Origin: Nonomuraea indica
GTDB lineage: Bacteria > Actinomycetota > Actinomycetes > Streptosporangiales > Streptosporangiaceae
Assembly (NCBI RefSeq): GCF_002850745.1
Contig: NZ_KZ559479.1
Span: forward strand, 1-36,106
Direction of reading: 5' to 3'
DNA: 36,106 nucleotides
Within the stretch, counting starts at the first letter, position 1, and every line of letters begins with the position of its first letter. Below are positions 1 to 7,538 of this stretch, in pieces. Below the pieces are notes generated by a model. That model was given only the letters and a program-made list of their open reading frames with translations. It was not told where the DNA came from and did no database searches. The position numbers and the translations under genes were made by a program.

Positions 1-2
1 AC

Positions 3-1238
3 CAGCCCGGCACCGGTACCTTCACCAGCCGCGACACCGCCACCCTCACCCCCAACCCCAGCGTCCAAGCCAACCGCTACACCTACGCCAACGCCTCCCC
101 CCTCACCGGCATCGACCCCACCGGCCACTACACCGACCACCTCAGCAGAACCGGCGGGCCAGAATATGACCTCAGTCGAGACCACCAAGAAATCGCCGAG
201 TCCTACGCCCGAATTGGGATCATCAGCGGGGGTGGCGGAAGCGGCCTGTGCATCGGAAAAGCCTGTGCTAGAGACGAGATCGGCGGTGGTGCCATGGGGT
301 GTGATGCACAAGGCTGCTTCGGCGTGATCATCACCTCATGGCTGCGGATCTACACAGACGAGGAGGCCAAGAGACGAGGGCTCATGCCAAACGGCGAACC
401 CGTGGATCAGCCAAACTTCTGGCATGCGAAGGAGAAAACGAGGAATTCTTATCTCGAAGTATGGTCCCCTGGCATGTCCGATGAGGAGCGCGCAATGGCG
501 TGGGTCGGTGCCGGCGGTCTCGACGGTTGGAGTAAGTATCAAAGAGCTGTTAATATAAAGGATATTCCTGAGGAGGGCGCTCCTCTTTATCGCCTCTATT
601 CTAAATTGGTGCGCCATGCCGAGACTATAGAAAAGGCTGCTATAAAGCATGGGCTCAGCAAGCATGCCCTAACGGCGCTCCTTATCTATGAGACGATGCA
701 CCTGGAGCCGAATACGGGATGGGCGGCTAAGCTATGGGGCAGTGTGCAGGGGTGGGAAGGCACGACGTCGCTCGGAATCGGTCAGATCCAGATACAGCTC
801 GCGAGACACCTGTTGAAAACCTATTACCCGGAAGATTATAGGAAGATGGGTGGCGCGAAAGCGAGCAATGAAGCCATAGGGCGCCGACTGGCGGACGATG
901 ATGCACTGTCGATCCGACTGGCTGCCGCCTATATGCAGGAATTAAAATCAAAAATCACAGTCACAACGTACACGAAAGACGGAAGGCGCACCACGCGGCA
1001 TATCAACGATTGGGAGGCGGCAGTCGCGTATGCGGTAGATCCAGCCGACTTCCAAGAGTGGATCAATGGCGGCAAGTTTGATTATCCGAAAACAGAACAA
1101 GAAGTAAAGAAGCGGTGGCGCGAGATCCATCATGGTGATGTAAATGCAGCAGCCCGCGAGTACTGGAGGTGTGCGGACAGGACCGTCAAGCCTGGCCAAA
1201 GCTGCGCGCGCATCCCTGTCGGCATCCGGAACCCGTAA
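3..1238 (+). CDS. RHS-repeat polymorphic toxin, 3' end (lytic-transglycosylase-like C-terminal domain)
   Basis: The reading frame is open from the window edge, so the 5' end of the gene is missing. The first 42 residues are the end of an RHS core, with RYTYANASPLTGIDPTGH matching the conserved RHS signature that precedes variable C-terminal toxins. After it, base composition drops well below that of the flanking genes, as is usual for swapped toxin cassettes. The tail contains a helix with LLIYETMH (Glu at nt 690-692) followed about 28 residues later by SLGIGQIQ (nt 768-791). That spacing and the Glu plus S-x-G-x-x-Q-I pair resemble the catalytic Glu and Gly-x-x-Gln motif of SLT or lysozyme-like folds, so peptidoglycan cleavage is the inferred activity. 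RHS identity is strong; the enzymatic assignment is motif-based only. An internal ATG at 294 is in frame but is unlikely to be the true start. Confidence 0.85.
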   Translation, partial: QPGTGTFTSRDTATLTPNPSVQANRYTYANASPLTGIDPTGHYTDHLSRTGGPEYDLSRDHQEIAESYARIGIISGGGGSGLCIGKACARDEIGGGAMGCDAQGCFGVIITSWLRIYTDEEAKRRGLMPNGEPVDQPNFWHAKEKTRNSYLEVWSPGMSDEERAMAWVGAGGLDGWSKYQRAVNIKDIPEEGAPLYRLYSKLVRHAETIEKAAIKHGLSKHALTALLIYETMHLEPNTGWAAKLWGSVQGWEGTTSLGIGQIQIQLARHLLKTYYPEDYRKMGGAKASNEAIGRRLADDDALSIRLAAAYMQELKSKITVTTYTKDGRRTTRHINDWEAAVAYAVDPADFQEWINGGKFDYPKTEQEVKKRWREIHHGDVNAAAREYWRCADRTVKPGQSCARIPVGIRNP

Positions 1239-1318
1239 TGGTGAGGCCTTTTTTCCAACCTCATTGCGCAGGTCAGGAGGCGCGGCGGCGGGTCCGGCTG
1301 GCATGAGAAGAGGCCTCG

Positions 1319-1378
1319 GTAAGACAGCAGTCGACCAAGATCCGATGCCTCTACCGGAGAGCCTCGTTGCTGTCTTAC
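1319..1378 (+). repeat. 11-bp inverted repeat upstream of the IS transposase
   Basis: GTAAGACAGCA at 1319-1329 is perfectly mirrored by TGCTGTCTTAC at 1368-1378, with a 38-nt loop. The right arm overlaps the TTG start used for the transposase frame (1367). It could limit translation of read-through transcripts or belong to an element end. Its function is inferred, not shown. Confidence 0.5.
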
Positions 1379-2131
1379 TCTGCCGCGATTCCGCTGTCCA
1401 ATCACACCCTGATCCGCCTGGCCGAACTGCTCCGCGTCCGGCGTGCCGAGCGCCCCTGCCGGTGGCGGCGCCTGGATGCGTCCCGGCAGGCCCTGCTGGT
1501 CCTGGCCCACCTGCGCAATGGCGATACCTACGCGCGTCTGGCCGCGGGCTTCGCCATCGGCGGCAGCACCGCCTGGCGCTACGTCCATGAGGCGGCCGAC
1601 TTGCTGGCCATGCTCGCCGACGATGTCCATGACGCTGTTTTACGCGCCGGCCGGCTGGCCTACGCCATCCTGGACGGCACCCTGATCCCGATCGACCGGC
1701 TGGCCGACGAACGGCCGTACTACTCCGGCAAGCGCCGGCGACACGGCGTGAATGTGCAGGTTCTGGCCGATCCGGCCGGCCGGCTGGTATGGGCCTCACC
1801 GGCGCTGTCCGGTGCCACGCATGACTTGGCCGCGTCCCGCGTCACCGGCCTGATCGACGCGCTGAGGGTCGCAGGGATGAAGGCCTTCGCCGATAAGGGA
1901 TATCAAGGTGCGGGCGGCAGCATCCGCACGCCGTTCAAAGGCCATCGGTTGCGGCCGCCTCTGTCTCGCCATCAGTGCTCGGTCAACCGCGCGCTCGCAT
2001 TCGCGCCTGCGGGACGCGCCGTTGCACTTTGAAGACCTGGGAGGTCCTGACGCTGCTGCCCGCACCGCGCCACCACGATCGTGCAGGCCATCCTCGTCCT
2101 GCAACTCATCGAAGAAGGCCGCTACCCATGA
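1367..2131 (+). pseudogene. IS5-type DDE transposase, frameshifted
   Basis: The frame begins MLSYSAAIPLSNHTLI and carries a helix-turn-helix region (RNGDTYARLAAGFAIGGSTA), then the DDE_Tnp_4-type catalytic core: AILDGTLIPIDR with the first Asp, SGATHD with the second, and ADKGYQGAGG. This arrangement is typical of actinobacterial IS5-family transposases. Towards the 3' end the homologous reading (RARIRACG, then TLKTWEVLTLL) moves to another frame near nt 1990. It returns to the original frame near nt 2060 (ATTIVQAILVLQLIEEGRYP, stop 2129-2131). At least two indels therefore disrupt the C-terminal catalytic Glu region, and the main frame stops early at 2032. The enzyme is presumably inactive, which immobilises the element unless a related transposase acts in trans. 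Confidence 0.85.
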
Positions 2132-2372
2132 TAAAAAGTGCTCAGTATAGTTGGGCTTGCTGGATGTTAGGGGGAGGCTAACCTAGCTTCAGGCCGTGCT
2201 TGTTATGCTGCGGTAGACATCGCCGATTGTGGCTGATGTCCCGATCTAGTGCTCTGTTCTAGAATACTCGCTGGAAGCTCCCCTTCTCGAAAGGAAGGAT
2301 TTAGGGCTCTGCAAGTGCGGAATCGCAATAGGGGACTTTTTTTGTGCAACGAAGAGCGGGCGAGAAGAGATT

Positions 2373-2867
2373 ATGAGGAATCGTGTCAAATTCGTAAGAG
2401 TTGCGCTCCTCGTGATTGTGCTTGGCTCAGCGCTAGTCTATGGAGTGCTTCATCTTGTTGCTCTTTCGGTAAAGGTGTCGCTGGTAGCGGACCCTGGCGC
2501 CGTGAGCCAAGTCCGCGGGCTAGGTCGCGTGGTTGGCGAAGTTACGACGGAATTTGCAGACCCTAGCGGTATCGCTATCAACAACTACCTGATATTTGAT
2601 CCGCCGTCTATCGATGCGCGTGAAGCTCTGAATGACTTTCATGGCCAACTAGCGGCAGAGGGCTGGGAGGTGGTCGCCAGAATACGACCAACAGGGGTGC
2701 AGATGAAATCGCCGCGATGGGAAAACACTATGCTTACGCTAGACGTGGTGAATCCAGGCCACCTACCTTTCGATGAGAAGGTGAGAATGACAATAGAAGC
2801 GGCGCGAGAAAAGGTGCGATATGGAGAATCCCTGCTGATAGTACGGTTGCGGGGAACAGGTAGTTGA
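2373..2867 (+). CDS. membrane-anchored small protein, candidate toxin immunity
   Basis: This 164-residue protein is of unrecognised family. One hydrophobic helix (about residues 8-30) follows a basic N-terminus, giving a predicted N-in anchor with the remainder outside the membrane. The soluble part is mixed alpha/beta with no cysteines and no visible catalytic motif. The ATG has a purine-rich stretch (GAGAAGAGA) just upstream. Its base composition matches the AT-richer toxin tail of the RHS gene rather than the chromosomal genes that follow. It is the first intact gene after that toxin on the same strand, separated only by the decayed IS. A membrane-anchored, externally exposed immunity protein would suit a peptidoglycan-directed toxin. 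That role is inference from position, composition and topology. Confidence 0.6.
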   Translation: MRNRVKFVRVALLVIVLGSALVYGVLHLVALSVKVSLVADPGAVSQVRGLGRVVGEVTTEFADPSGIAINNYLIFDPPSIDAREALNDFHGQLAAEGWEVVARIRPTGVQMKSPRWENTMLTLDVVNPGHLPFDEKVRMTIEAAREKVRYGESLLIVRLRGTGS

Positions 2868-3131
2868 TTCTTTGAAGGGTCAGGTCGGCAAGGGATAGTA
2901 ATGGATCATCGCCTGTAGGTCAGCAGCGCCAGATTATCCTGTTATGCGACGAAGCTTCAGTTTCTACTATCGCAGCTCACTCCGCCGAGGAGATGATGGG
3001 TAGCACATCGGGATCGGTGAGCCCCCCATAACGGTCGCCGTGATGGTCGCCAGGCTGGCAGGACCACGATGGAGCCAACACCGCCGTGCTGCCGGTGTAC
3101 CTGACCACCCCGATCCGGCGCATCCGCTGAA
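2868..3131. other. gene-free interval between small protein and transposase remnant
   Basis: No ORF with a credible start, ribosome-binding site or recognisable motif was seen on either strand. Composition is mixed. Part of it may be further decayed 5' sequence of the transposase remnant that follows. Confidence 0.5.
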
Positions 3132-3429
3132 GGAGGCTTCGCGGGACAGCTGGTGGATTGGGCTCGCGACACCCTACTCACTACGCTGGAGATCGTGCGT
3201 GAGTTCGCTGAGCAGCGCGCCTTCAACGTCATCTAACGAAGATAGGTCGTGGAGAGAACGCCGGCCTGGATGGGCGCCTGCCGCCGCCTTGCCGGTGACT
3301 GCGAACTCGACCCTGCGATCTCTGAGGCCATCATCCGTTGGGCTGCTATCGCCAGCATGGCCCCTCGCCTTACTCGAGGAGGCCCGCCCGACGTCAACAG
3401 CGCCACATCTGCGGTTGAGAATTCGACCG
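3132..3429 (+). pseudogene. IS5-family (DDE_Tnp_1) transposase, C-terminal remnant
   Basis: In one frame the sequence reads GGFAGQLVDWARDTLLTTLE, continues through an EQRAFNVI segment, then VVERTPAWMGACRRLAGDCE and DPAISEAIIRWAAIASM. This is the characteristic C-terminal block of actinobacterial IS5-type transposases, where VLPRRWVVERTLAWL is usual. In-frame TAA and TAG codons fall exactly in the LPRRW segment (around 3234-3248), so it cannot be a full enzyme. The N-terminal two thirds are absent. Just downstream, TTAAGGGTATTC and CAAACACTCTCTGAG (about 3430-3458) may be the old right end of the element. Confidence 0.8.
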
Positions 3430-3954
3430 TTAAGGGTATTCTCCAAACACTCTCTGAGCTTGCTTCTTATCCTCCGGATTGTTGTAGCGCTGCGAGGGCG
3501 CGTCCCACAGCATGACGGTTTCGGCGCTGGCTGTGCTGCCCGTTGCCCACCAGGTCGGTATGTACTTCTACTTCTTCAGGAAACGGGCGTAGCGGCTTGT
3601 TCCCAAGGCGTTCCCGCACCGGGGGTTGATACACAGAAACCCCTGGTCGGGACTGTGTTGGGAGGGGACTGTAAAACCGTCGGCTTATGAGCTCGAGGCT
3701 TGTGTCGGCCCGGGGCAGAGCCTTTGCCGGTGGAGACGCAGAAATGGGCGCTCGCTGATCGCTCACGAGAGGCAGCAGTTCGTCAAGTACCAGTGGCCTC
3801 TGCTGCAGCGATCAGCGCATCGGCAAGCGGGTGTCCGATGCGTCCAATCGGATCCTTGGCCATGAAAAGGTGAGGACTGAGCCTGGGGCAGCGGATGCTT
3901 CGCCGTGCCTGTTGCGGGGCCAGGGTGCCGTCGGGGCTGTGGGGTCGTGGGTGT
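3430..3954. other. gene-free accessory debris
   Basis: About 525 bp without a supportable gene. Short frames on both strands lack ribosome-binding sites, family motifs or consistent codon use. A stretch at 3669-3690 resembles a tRNA-Tyr anticodon arm but has no T arm or acceptor stem. The interval marks the border between the IS-rich accessory region and ordinary chromosomal genes. Confidence 0.5.
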
Positions 3955-4428
3955 TCAGGTGGTTGATTCCTGGACGGCGGCGGCGGTGGCGGTGGTGGTG
4001 CGGGTCAGGAATCTGGCGATCACCTTGCGTTCCTCCGGGGTGAACTCGTCGATGGCGGCGGTCAGGTGGCGGCCGAGGGGGGCGAAGAAGCGGCCCGCCA
4101 GGCGGACGGCGGGTTCGTTGAGGGCGATCTCGAGCTTGCGGCGGTCCGTGGTGCTGCGGCGGCGTTCGACGTGGCCGACCTGTTCGAGGCGGTTGATGAG
4201 GGCGCTCGTGGCGGGTGGGCTGAGGTTGAGGGCGGCGCCCAGTTGGCCGGGGGTGAGGCGGCGGCCGGCGTTGGCGGCGTCGAGGATGACCACCAGGGCG
4301 TTGAGGTCGGTGCGGTGCAGGCCGTGCAGGACGGCGAACCGTTCGATGAACCGGTCGCTCTCCATGTTGAGCCGGCGGATCGCCACCATCAGTTCGTAGG
4401 CGCTCGGTGGCGGGGCGTCCTGCGTCAC
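3955..4428 (-). CDS. MarR-family transcriptional regulator
   Basis: This 157-residue winged-helix regulator has the usual MarR layout. N- and C-terminal dimerisation helices flank a DNA-binding core with LTPGQLGAALNLSPPATSAL (recognition helix), then INRLEQVGHVERRRSTTDRR, the wing with its basic DRR motif. The GTG at 4428 is the only start available after an in-frame stop, and GGGAGGA lies immediately upstream. The gene is divergent from a membrane-protein gene, and the palindrome between them is a plausible operator for this regulator. The leader is unusual because it carries tandem copies of the start region. The ligand is unknown. Confidence 0.92.
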   Translation of the reverse strand: MTQDAPPPSAYELMVAIRRLNMESDRFIERFAVLHGLHRTDLNALVVILDAANAGRRLTPGQLGAALNLSPPATSALINRLEQVGHVERRRSTTDRRKLEIALNEPAVRLAGRFFAPLGRHLTAAIDEFTPEERKVIARFLTRTTTATAAAVQESTT

Positions 4429-4499
4429 GTTCCTCCCTCGTCCTGGGTCACGTTCCTGTCTTGTCCCGGGTCACGTTCCTGCCTCGGCCCTCGGGTCAT
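4429..4499 (-). promoter_or_regulatory. tandem copies of the marR start region forming coupled mini-ORFs
   Basis: Reading the minus strand, the block AGGAACGTGACCCRGGAC occurs with GTG at 4474 and at 4451, each 23 nt apart and 23 nt before the true GTG at 4428. A weaker fourth copy starts with ATG at 4499. Each upstream GTG opens an eight-codon frame whose TGA overlaps the next GTG as GTGA. The block may have arisen by tandem duplication of the ribosome-binding site plus start. It could tune MarR translation by coupling; this is inference. Confidence 0.65.
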
Positions 4500-4533
4500 G
4501 GTCCTTCCTCGGGCCGACGGGCGGGCTGGTCCA

Positions 4534-4566
4534 TTGTTCCATGCTAGAAATGTTCCATCATGGAAC
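4534..4566. promoter_or_regulatory. probable MarR operator over the membrane-protein start
   Basis: GTTCCATCATGGAAC at 4552-4566 is a perfect 7+1+7 palindrome that includes the ATG at 4560. A second TGTTCCAT half-site begins at 4535, 16 bp away. Inverted repeats of this size between marR and its divergent target are the usual site of MarR autoregulation. With no clear ribosome-binding site before 4560, the membrane-protein mRNA may be leaderless. Confidence 0.65.
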
Positions 4567-5585
4567 GACTTGCGTGGACACGGACGTTGACCCCGGCGCG
4601 GACGCTGGCCCTCGGGGTGGCCGCCAGCGCCCTGCTGACCGGGCTCGTGGGGCTGCTGGGCCGGCGGCTGGCCGGGATCGAGCTGCTGCCCGACCAGGGC
4701 GCCTCCTGGTACTACTGGAAGCTCGCCGAGCCGACGTTCTGGACGCGGCTGTCGGCCTGGGCGGGGTACGCGGCGCACCAGGTGGCCTTCTGGGGGCTGA
4801 TCTACTACGCGCAGACCCGGGTCCGCCGCTACGCCACCGGCCTGCACCCGGTGAACGTCGTCGCGCTGGCGGTCAACGCCGGGTTCATCGTGCTGCACAC
4901 GGTGCAGACGCACCTGTTCTACGACGGGCTCGCCCAGGACGTGTCGATCTTCAGCTCGCAGGGCTCGGTGGTGCTGCTGCTGGTCGTCGTGCTGCTGATG
5001 GAGAACCGGCGGCGCGGCATGTTCGCCGGGAAGCCGGCGCCCCTCGGACGGCAGGTGGTCGACGCCGCCCGCCGCTACCACGGCTACCTCTTCAGCTGGG
5101 CGGCCGTCTACACCTTCTGGTACCACCCGATGGAGGCGACCAGCGGCCACCTCATCGGCTTCTTCTACATGTTCCTCCTGCTGCTGCAGGGCAGCCTGTT
5201 CCTGACCCGGGCGCACACCGCGCGCTGGTGGACGGTCAGCCTGGAGCTCATGGTCGCGGTGCACGGCACGCTGGTGGCGGTCATGACGTCGGGGCCGGAC
5301 GGGGCGTGGCCGATGTTCCTGTTCGGCTTCCTCGGGGTCTTCGTCGTGACCCAGATGCACGGGCTGGGGCTGTCCGCGGGGGTGCGGTGGGCGCTCGCCG
5401 CCGTCTACGCCGGCGCGGTGGTGGTCGTGTACGCGCTACGGGGCGAGCTGGGGGCCGCCGCCGGTGAGGTGGTGAGGATCCCGCTGATCGAGTACGCCCT
5501 GGTCGGGGTGCTGGCCCTGCTGGTCTGGCCGGTCCTGTGGGCCGTGGCCCGCGTTCGCGGGCGGCGGACACGAGTGCCCGGGTAA
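4560..5585 (+). CDS. multi-pass membrane protein, probable MarR target
   Basis: This 341-residue protein is dominated by about eight hydrophobic helices, starting with residues 16-35 and ending at residues 311-333. I do not recognise a named family. Notable polar spots inside or next to helices are HTVQTHLFYDG, FWYHPMEATSGH and VTQMHGLG, so several histidines face the membrane zone. These could bind metal or haem or simply be structural. No signal peptide cleavage site and no ATP- or sugar-binding motif was seen. The start at 4560 is set by the overlapping palindrome and the reading MERLAWTRT. It is divergently transcribed from the MarR gene and ends before a bidirectional hairpin shared with the PTS operon. 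Confidence 0.8.
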   Translation: MERLAWTRTLTPARTLALGVAASALLTGLVGLLGRRLAGIELLPDQGASWYYWKLAEPTFWTRLSAWAGYAAHQVAFWGLIYYAQTRVRRYATGLHPVNVVALAVNAGFIVLHTVQTHLFYDGLAQDVSIFSSQGSVVLLLVVVLLMENRRRGMFAGKPAPLGRQVVDAARRYHGYLFSWAAVYTFWYHPMEATSGHLIGFFYMFLLLLQGSLFLTRAHTARWWTVSLELMVAVHGTLVAVMTSGPDGAWPMFLFGFLGVFVVTQMHGLGLSAGVRWALAAVYAGAVVVVYALRGELGAAAGEVVRIPLIEYALVGVLALLVWPVLWAVARVRGRRTRVPG

Positions 5586-5591
5586 GCCCTG

Positions 5592-5632
5592 CTCGCGCGC
5601 AGGCCGCGACCGGAGGGGGCGCTGCGCGCGAG
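5592..5632. terminator. bidirectional hairpin between convergent genes
   Basis: CTCGCGCGCAG (5592-5602) pairs perfectly with CTGCGCGCGAG (5622-5632) around a 19-nt loop. It sits between the stop codons of the membrane protein and Enzyme I. There is no U-tract, which is common for actinobacterial terminators. Confidence 0.6.
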
Positions 5633-5638
5633 GTGGCT

Positions 5639-7246
5639 TCACCCGGACGCCAGGCGGCGGCACTCCTCCAGGGTGTGGCGGGACAGCTCGTCCCGTACGG
5701 CCGGGACGCAGATCGGGGCCATGGACAGGCTCGTCACGCCCAGGCCCACCAGCAGGGGCGCCAGCAGCGGGTCGCCGGCCGCCTCGCCGCACACGCCGAC
5801 CGGCTTGCCCAGCGCGTGGCCGGCCTCCGCGCACAGGGCGATGAGCTTGAGCAGCGCCGGCTGGCGCGGGTCCAGCAGGTCGGCCAGGCCGGGGTGCTGG
5901 CGGTCGGCGGCGAAGGTGTACTGGCTGAGGTCGTTGGTGCCGATGCTGAGGAAGTCGAGCTCCGCCAGCAGTTCCTCGGCCTGCAGGGCGGCGGCCGGGA
6001 CCTCGATCATGGCGCCGACCTGGGTGAGACCGCGGGCGCGGGCACGGCGGGCGAAGTCGGTGGCCTCGGCGACGGTGGTGACCATGGGGGCCATCACCCA
6101 CGGGGTGGCGCCCGTGTCGCGCGCCGCCGCGGCGATGGCGTCGAGCTGCGTGTCGAGGACGCCCGGCAGCACCCGGTCCACCCGCAGGCCGCGGACGCCG
6201 AGCGCCGGGTTCGGCTCCGGCGGGAGCCCCAGGAAGGGAAGGGGCTTGTCGGTGCCCGCGTCGAGCGTCCGCACCACGACGAGCGAGGCCCGGGCGAACA
6301 CCTCCGCGTAGGCCGCCACCTGCTCGTCGAACGACGGCGGCTGCCGCCGGTCGAGATAGAGGAACTCGGTGCGGAACAGTCCCACGCCCTCGGCGTCGGC
6401 GGCGTCCGGCCCGAGGTCGGCGGCCGAGCCGATGTTGAGCAGCAGCTTCACCGGGTGGCCGTCGGCGGTCCGGCCGGGGCCCCCGCCGCCGGCGAGCCGG
6501 GCCCGCTCGCGGCGGTCGCCCTCGATGACGTCCGCCGCGTCCTCCCGCGTCAGCCCGACGGTGACGTCGCCGGTGCGGCCGTCCACCGACACGACCGTGC
6601 CGTCCGGCACGTCGAGGACGCCCCGGCAGGCGACGACCGCGGGCAGGCCCCGGCTGCGCGCCAGGATCGCGGTGTGGCTGGTCGGGCCGCCCCGCTCCGT
6701 CACCAGCGCCAGCACCTCCGGGCCGAGTCCCGCCGTGTCGGCGGGTGACAGGTCCTCGGCGACGAGCACGTACGGGTGACCGGGGGAGGGGACGCCCGGC
6801 ATCGGCAGGCCCAGGGCGGCGGCCACCGCCCGGTGCCTGAGGTCGTCCAGGTCGGCGGCCCGCTCGGCCAGGTAACCGCCGAGCGCCGCGAGCGTCTCGC
6901 GATGCCCGGCGAACGCCGCGTCGAGGGCGTGGGGCGCGTCGCGGCCCTCGCGCGCGTGCCGTTCGGCGTCCTCGCGCAGCATCGGGTCCTCGGCCATCAT
7001 GGCCAGCGCGTCGAGCACCTCCGCGGCGGTGGCGTCGGCGGTGTCCGCGGCGCGGCGCCGCAGGTCGGCCGCGACCGCCTCCAGCGCCTTGGCGATCGTC
7101 GCGATCTCCGCGGCCGGGTCGGCCGCCGGCCGGGCCGCGGGCAGCTCGGGCGGGCCGGCCATGCGGACGAGCGGGCCGGCCGAACGGCCCGGGCTGACGC
7201 CCAGGCCGCTCAGACGCTGCCGGGGCGGGCGGGCCGGGTCAGGCAT
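5639..7246 (-). CDS. ptsI: PTS Enzyme I (phosphoenolpyruvate-protein phosphotransferase)
   Basis: This cytoplasmic 535-residue enzyme takes phosphate from PEP and passes it to HPr. The N-terminal HPr-binding and phosphohistidine region contains GGPTSHTAILARSRGLPAVV with the phosphorylated His about residue 191. The C-terminal PEP-binding barrel shows EGVGLFRTEFLYLDR, IEVPAAAL, FLSIGTNDLSQYT and VGVCGEAAGD with the catalytic Cys. The ATG at 7246 is preferred over an upstream in-frame start at 7273. It follows GGAGGAG and overlaps the HPr stop by eight bases, a layout that favours coupled translation. It is the last gene of the mannitol-type PTS operon. Having its own Enzyme I and HPr makes this operon's phosphorelay self-sufficient. 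Length is close to normal for the family (about 550-575). Confidence 0.95.
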   Translation of the reverse strand: MPDPARPPRQRLSGLGVSPGRSAGPLVRMAGPPELPAARPAADPAAEIATIAKALEAVAADLRRRAADTADATAAEVLDALAMMAEDPMLREDAERHAREGRDAPHALDAAFAGHRETLAALGGYLAERAADLDDLRHRAVAAALGLPMPGVPSPGHPYVLVAEDLSPADTAGLGPEVLALVTERGGPTSHTAILARSRGLPAVVACRGVLDVPDGTVVSVDGRTGDVTVGLTREDAADVIEGDRRERARLAGGGGPGRTADGHPVKLLLNIGSAADLGPDAADAEGVGLFRTEFLYLDRRQPPSFDEQVAAYAEVFARASLVVVRTLDAGTDKPLPFLGLPPEPNPALGVRGLRVDRVLPGVLDTQLDAIAAAARDTGATPWVMAPMVTTVAEATDFARRARARGLTQVGAMIEVPAAALQAEELLAELDFLSIGTNDLSQYTFAADRQHPGLADLLDPRQPALLKLIALCAEAGHALGKPVGVCGEAAGDPLLAPLLVGLGVTSLSMAPICVPAVRDELSRHTLEECRRLASG

Positions 7247-7526
7247 CAAGGGTCTCCTCCGCGTCGAGGTCACGTGCGAGCAGTGCGGCCAGGGCGTCCA
7301 GCGCGTCCTCCGCGCCGGGCGCGTCCGACTCCAGTGTCACCTCCGTACCCTGTGAGGCGCCCAGCGACAGCACCCCGAGCATGCTGGTGGCCGGGACGGT
7401 CCGCTCGCCGGCCCTGATCCGCACCGGCACGCCGAGGCGCACCGCCTCCTGGACGAACAGCTTGGCGGGACGGGCGTGCAGGCCGGCGGCCGAGGCCACG
7501 GTCACCGTGCGGTGGTGCAGACCCAT
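7239..7526 (-). CDS. ptsH: phosphocarrier protein HPr
   Basis: This 95-residue HPr carries the active-site motif AAGLHARPA with phospho-accepting His17, and a Ser48 region (ATSMLGVLSLG) equivalent to the regulatory serine of other HPr proteins. It shuttles phosphate from Enzyme I to the IIA domain encoded two genes upstream in the operon. The ATG at 7526 is preceded by GAGGAGG. It follows the dehydrogenase by 12 bases and overlaps Enzyme I by eight. The C-terminal tail (about residues 80-95) is a little longer than in minimal HPr proteins and is acidic. Whether Ser48 is used depends on an HPr kinase, which is not in this window. Confidence 0.95.
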   Translation of the reverse strand: MGLHHRTVTVASAAGLHARPAKLFVQEAVRLGVPVRIRAGERTVPATSMLGVLSLGASQGTEVTLESDAPGAEDALDALAALLARDLDAEETLDA

Positions 7527-7538
7527 GACGAAGCCTCC

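Larger units (their letters stand above)
1242..2144 (+). mobile_element. IS5-family-like insertion sequence, decayed
   Basis: An approximately 900-bp element surrounds the transposase remnant. Possible imperfect terminal inverted repeats are TGAGGCCTTTTTTCC at 1242-1256 and GATAAAAAGTGCTCA at 2130-2144, which match at 11 of 15 positions when one is reverse-complemented. The left end lies four bases after the RHS stop codon. No convincing target-site duplication is visible, so the exact ends are tentative. The size fits IS5-group elements with a single DDE transposase. Confidence 0.55.

Noticed and set aside
3665..3692. tRNA-Tyr-like anticodon arm (GACTGTAAAACCGTCGGCTTA)
   Set aside because: No acceptor stem, D arm or T arm can be drawn around it, and the anticodon stem itself has mismatches. 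At most a tRNA fragment.
5281..6748. long plus-strand frames through Enzyme I
   Set aside because: The minus strand has all Enzyme I motifs; the plus frames are compositional shadows.
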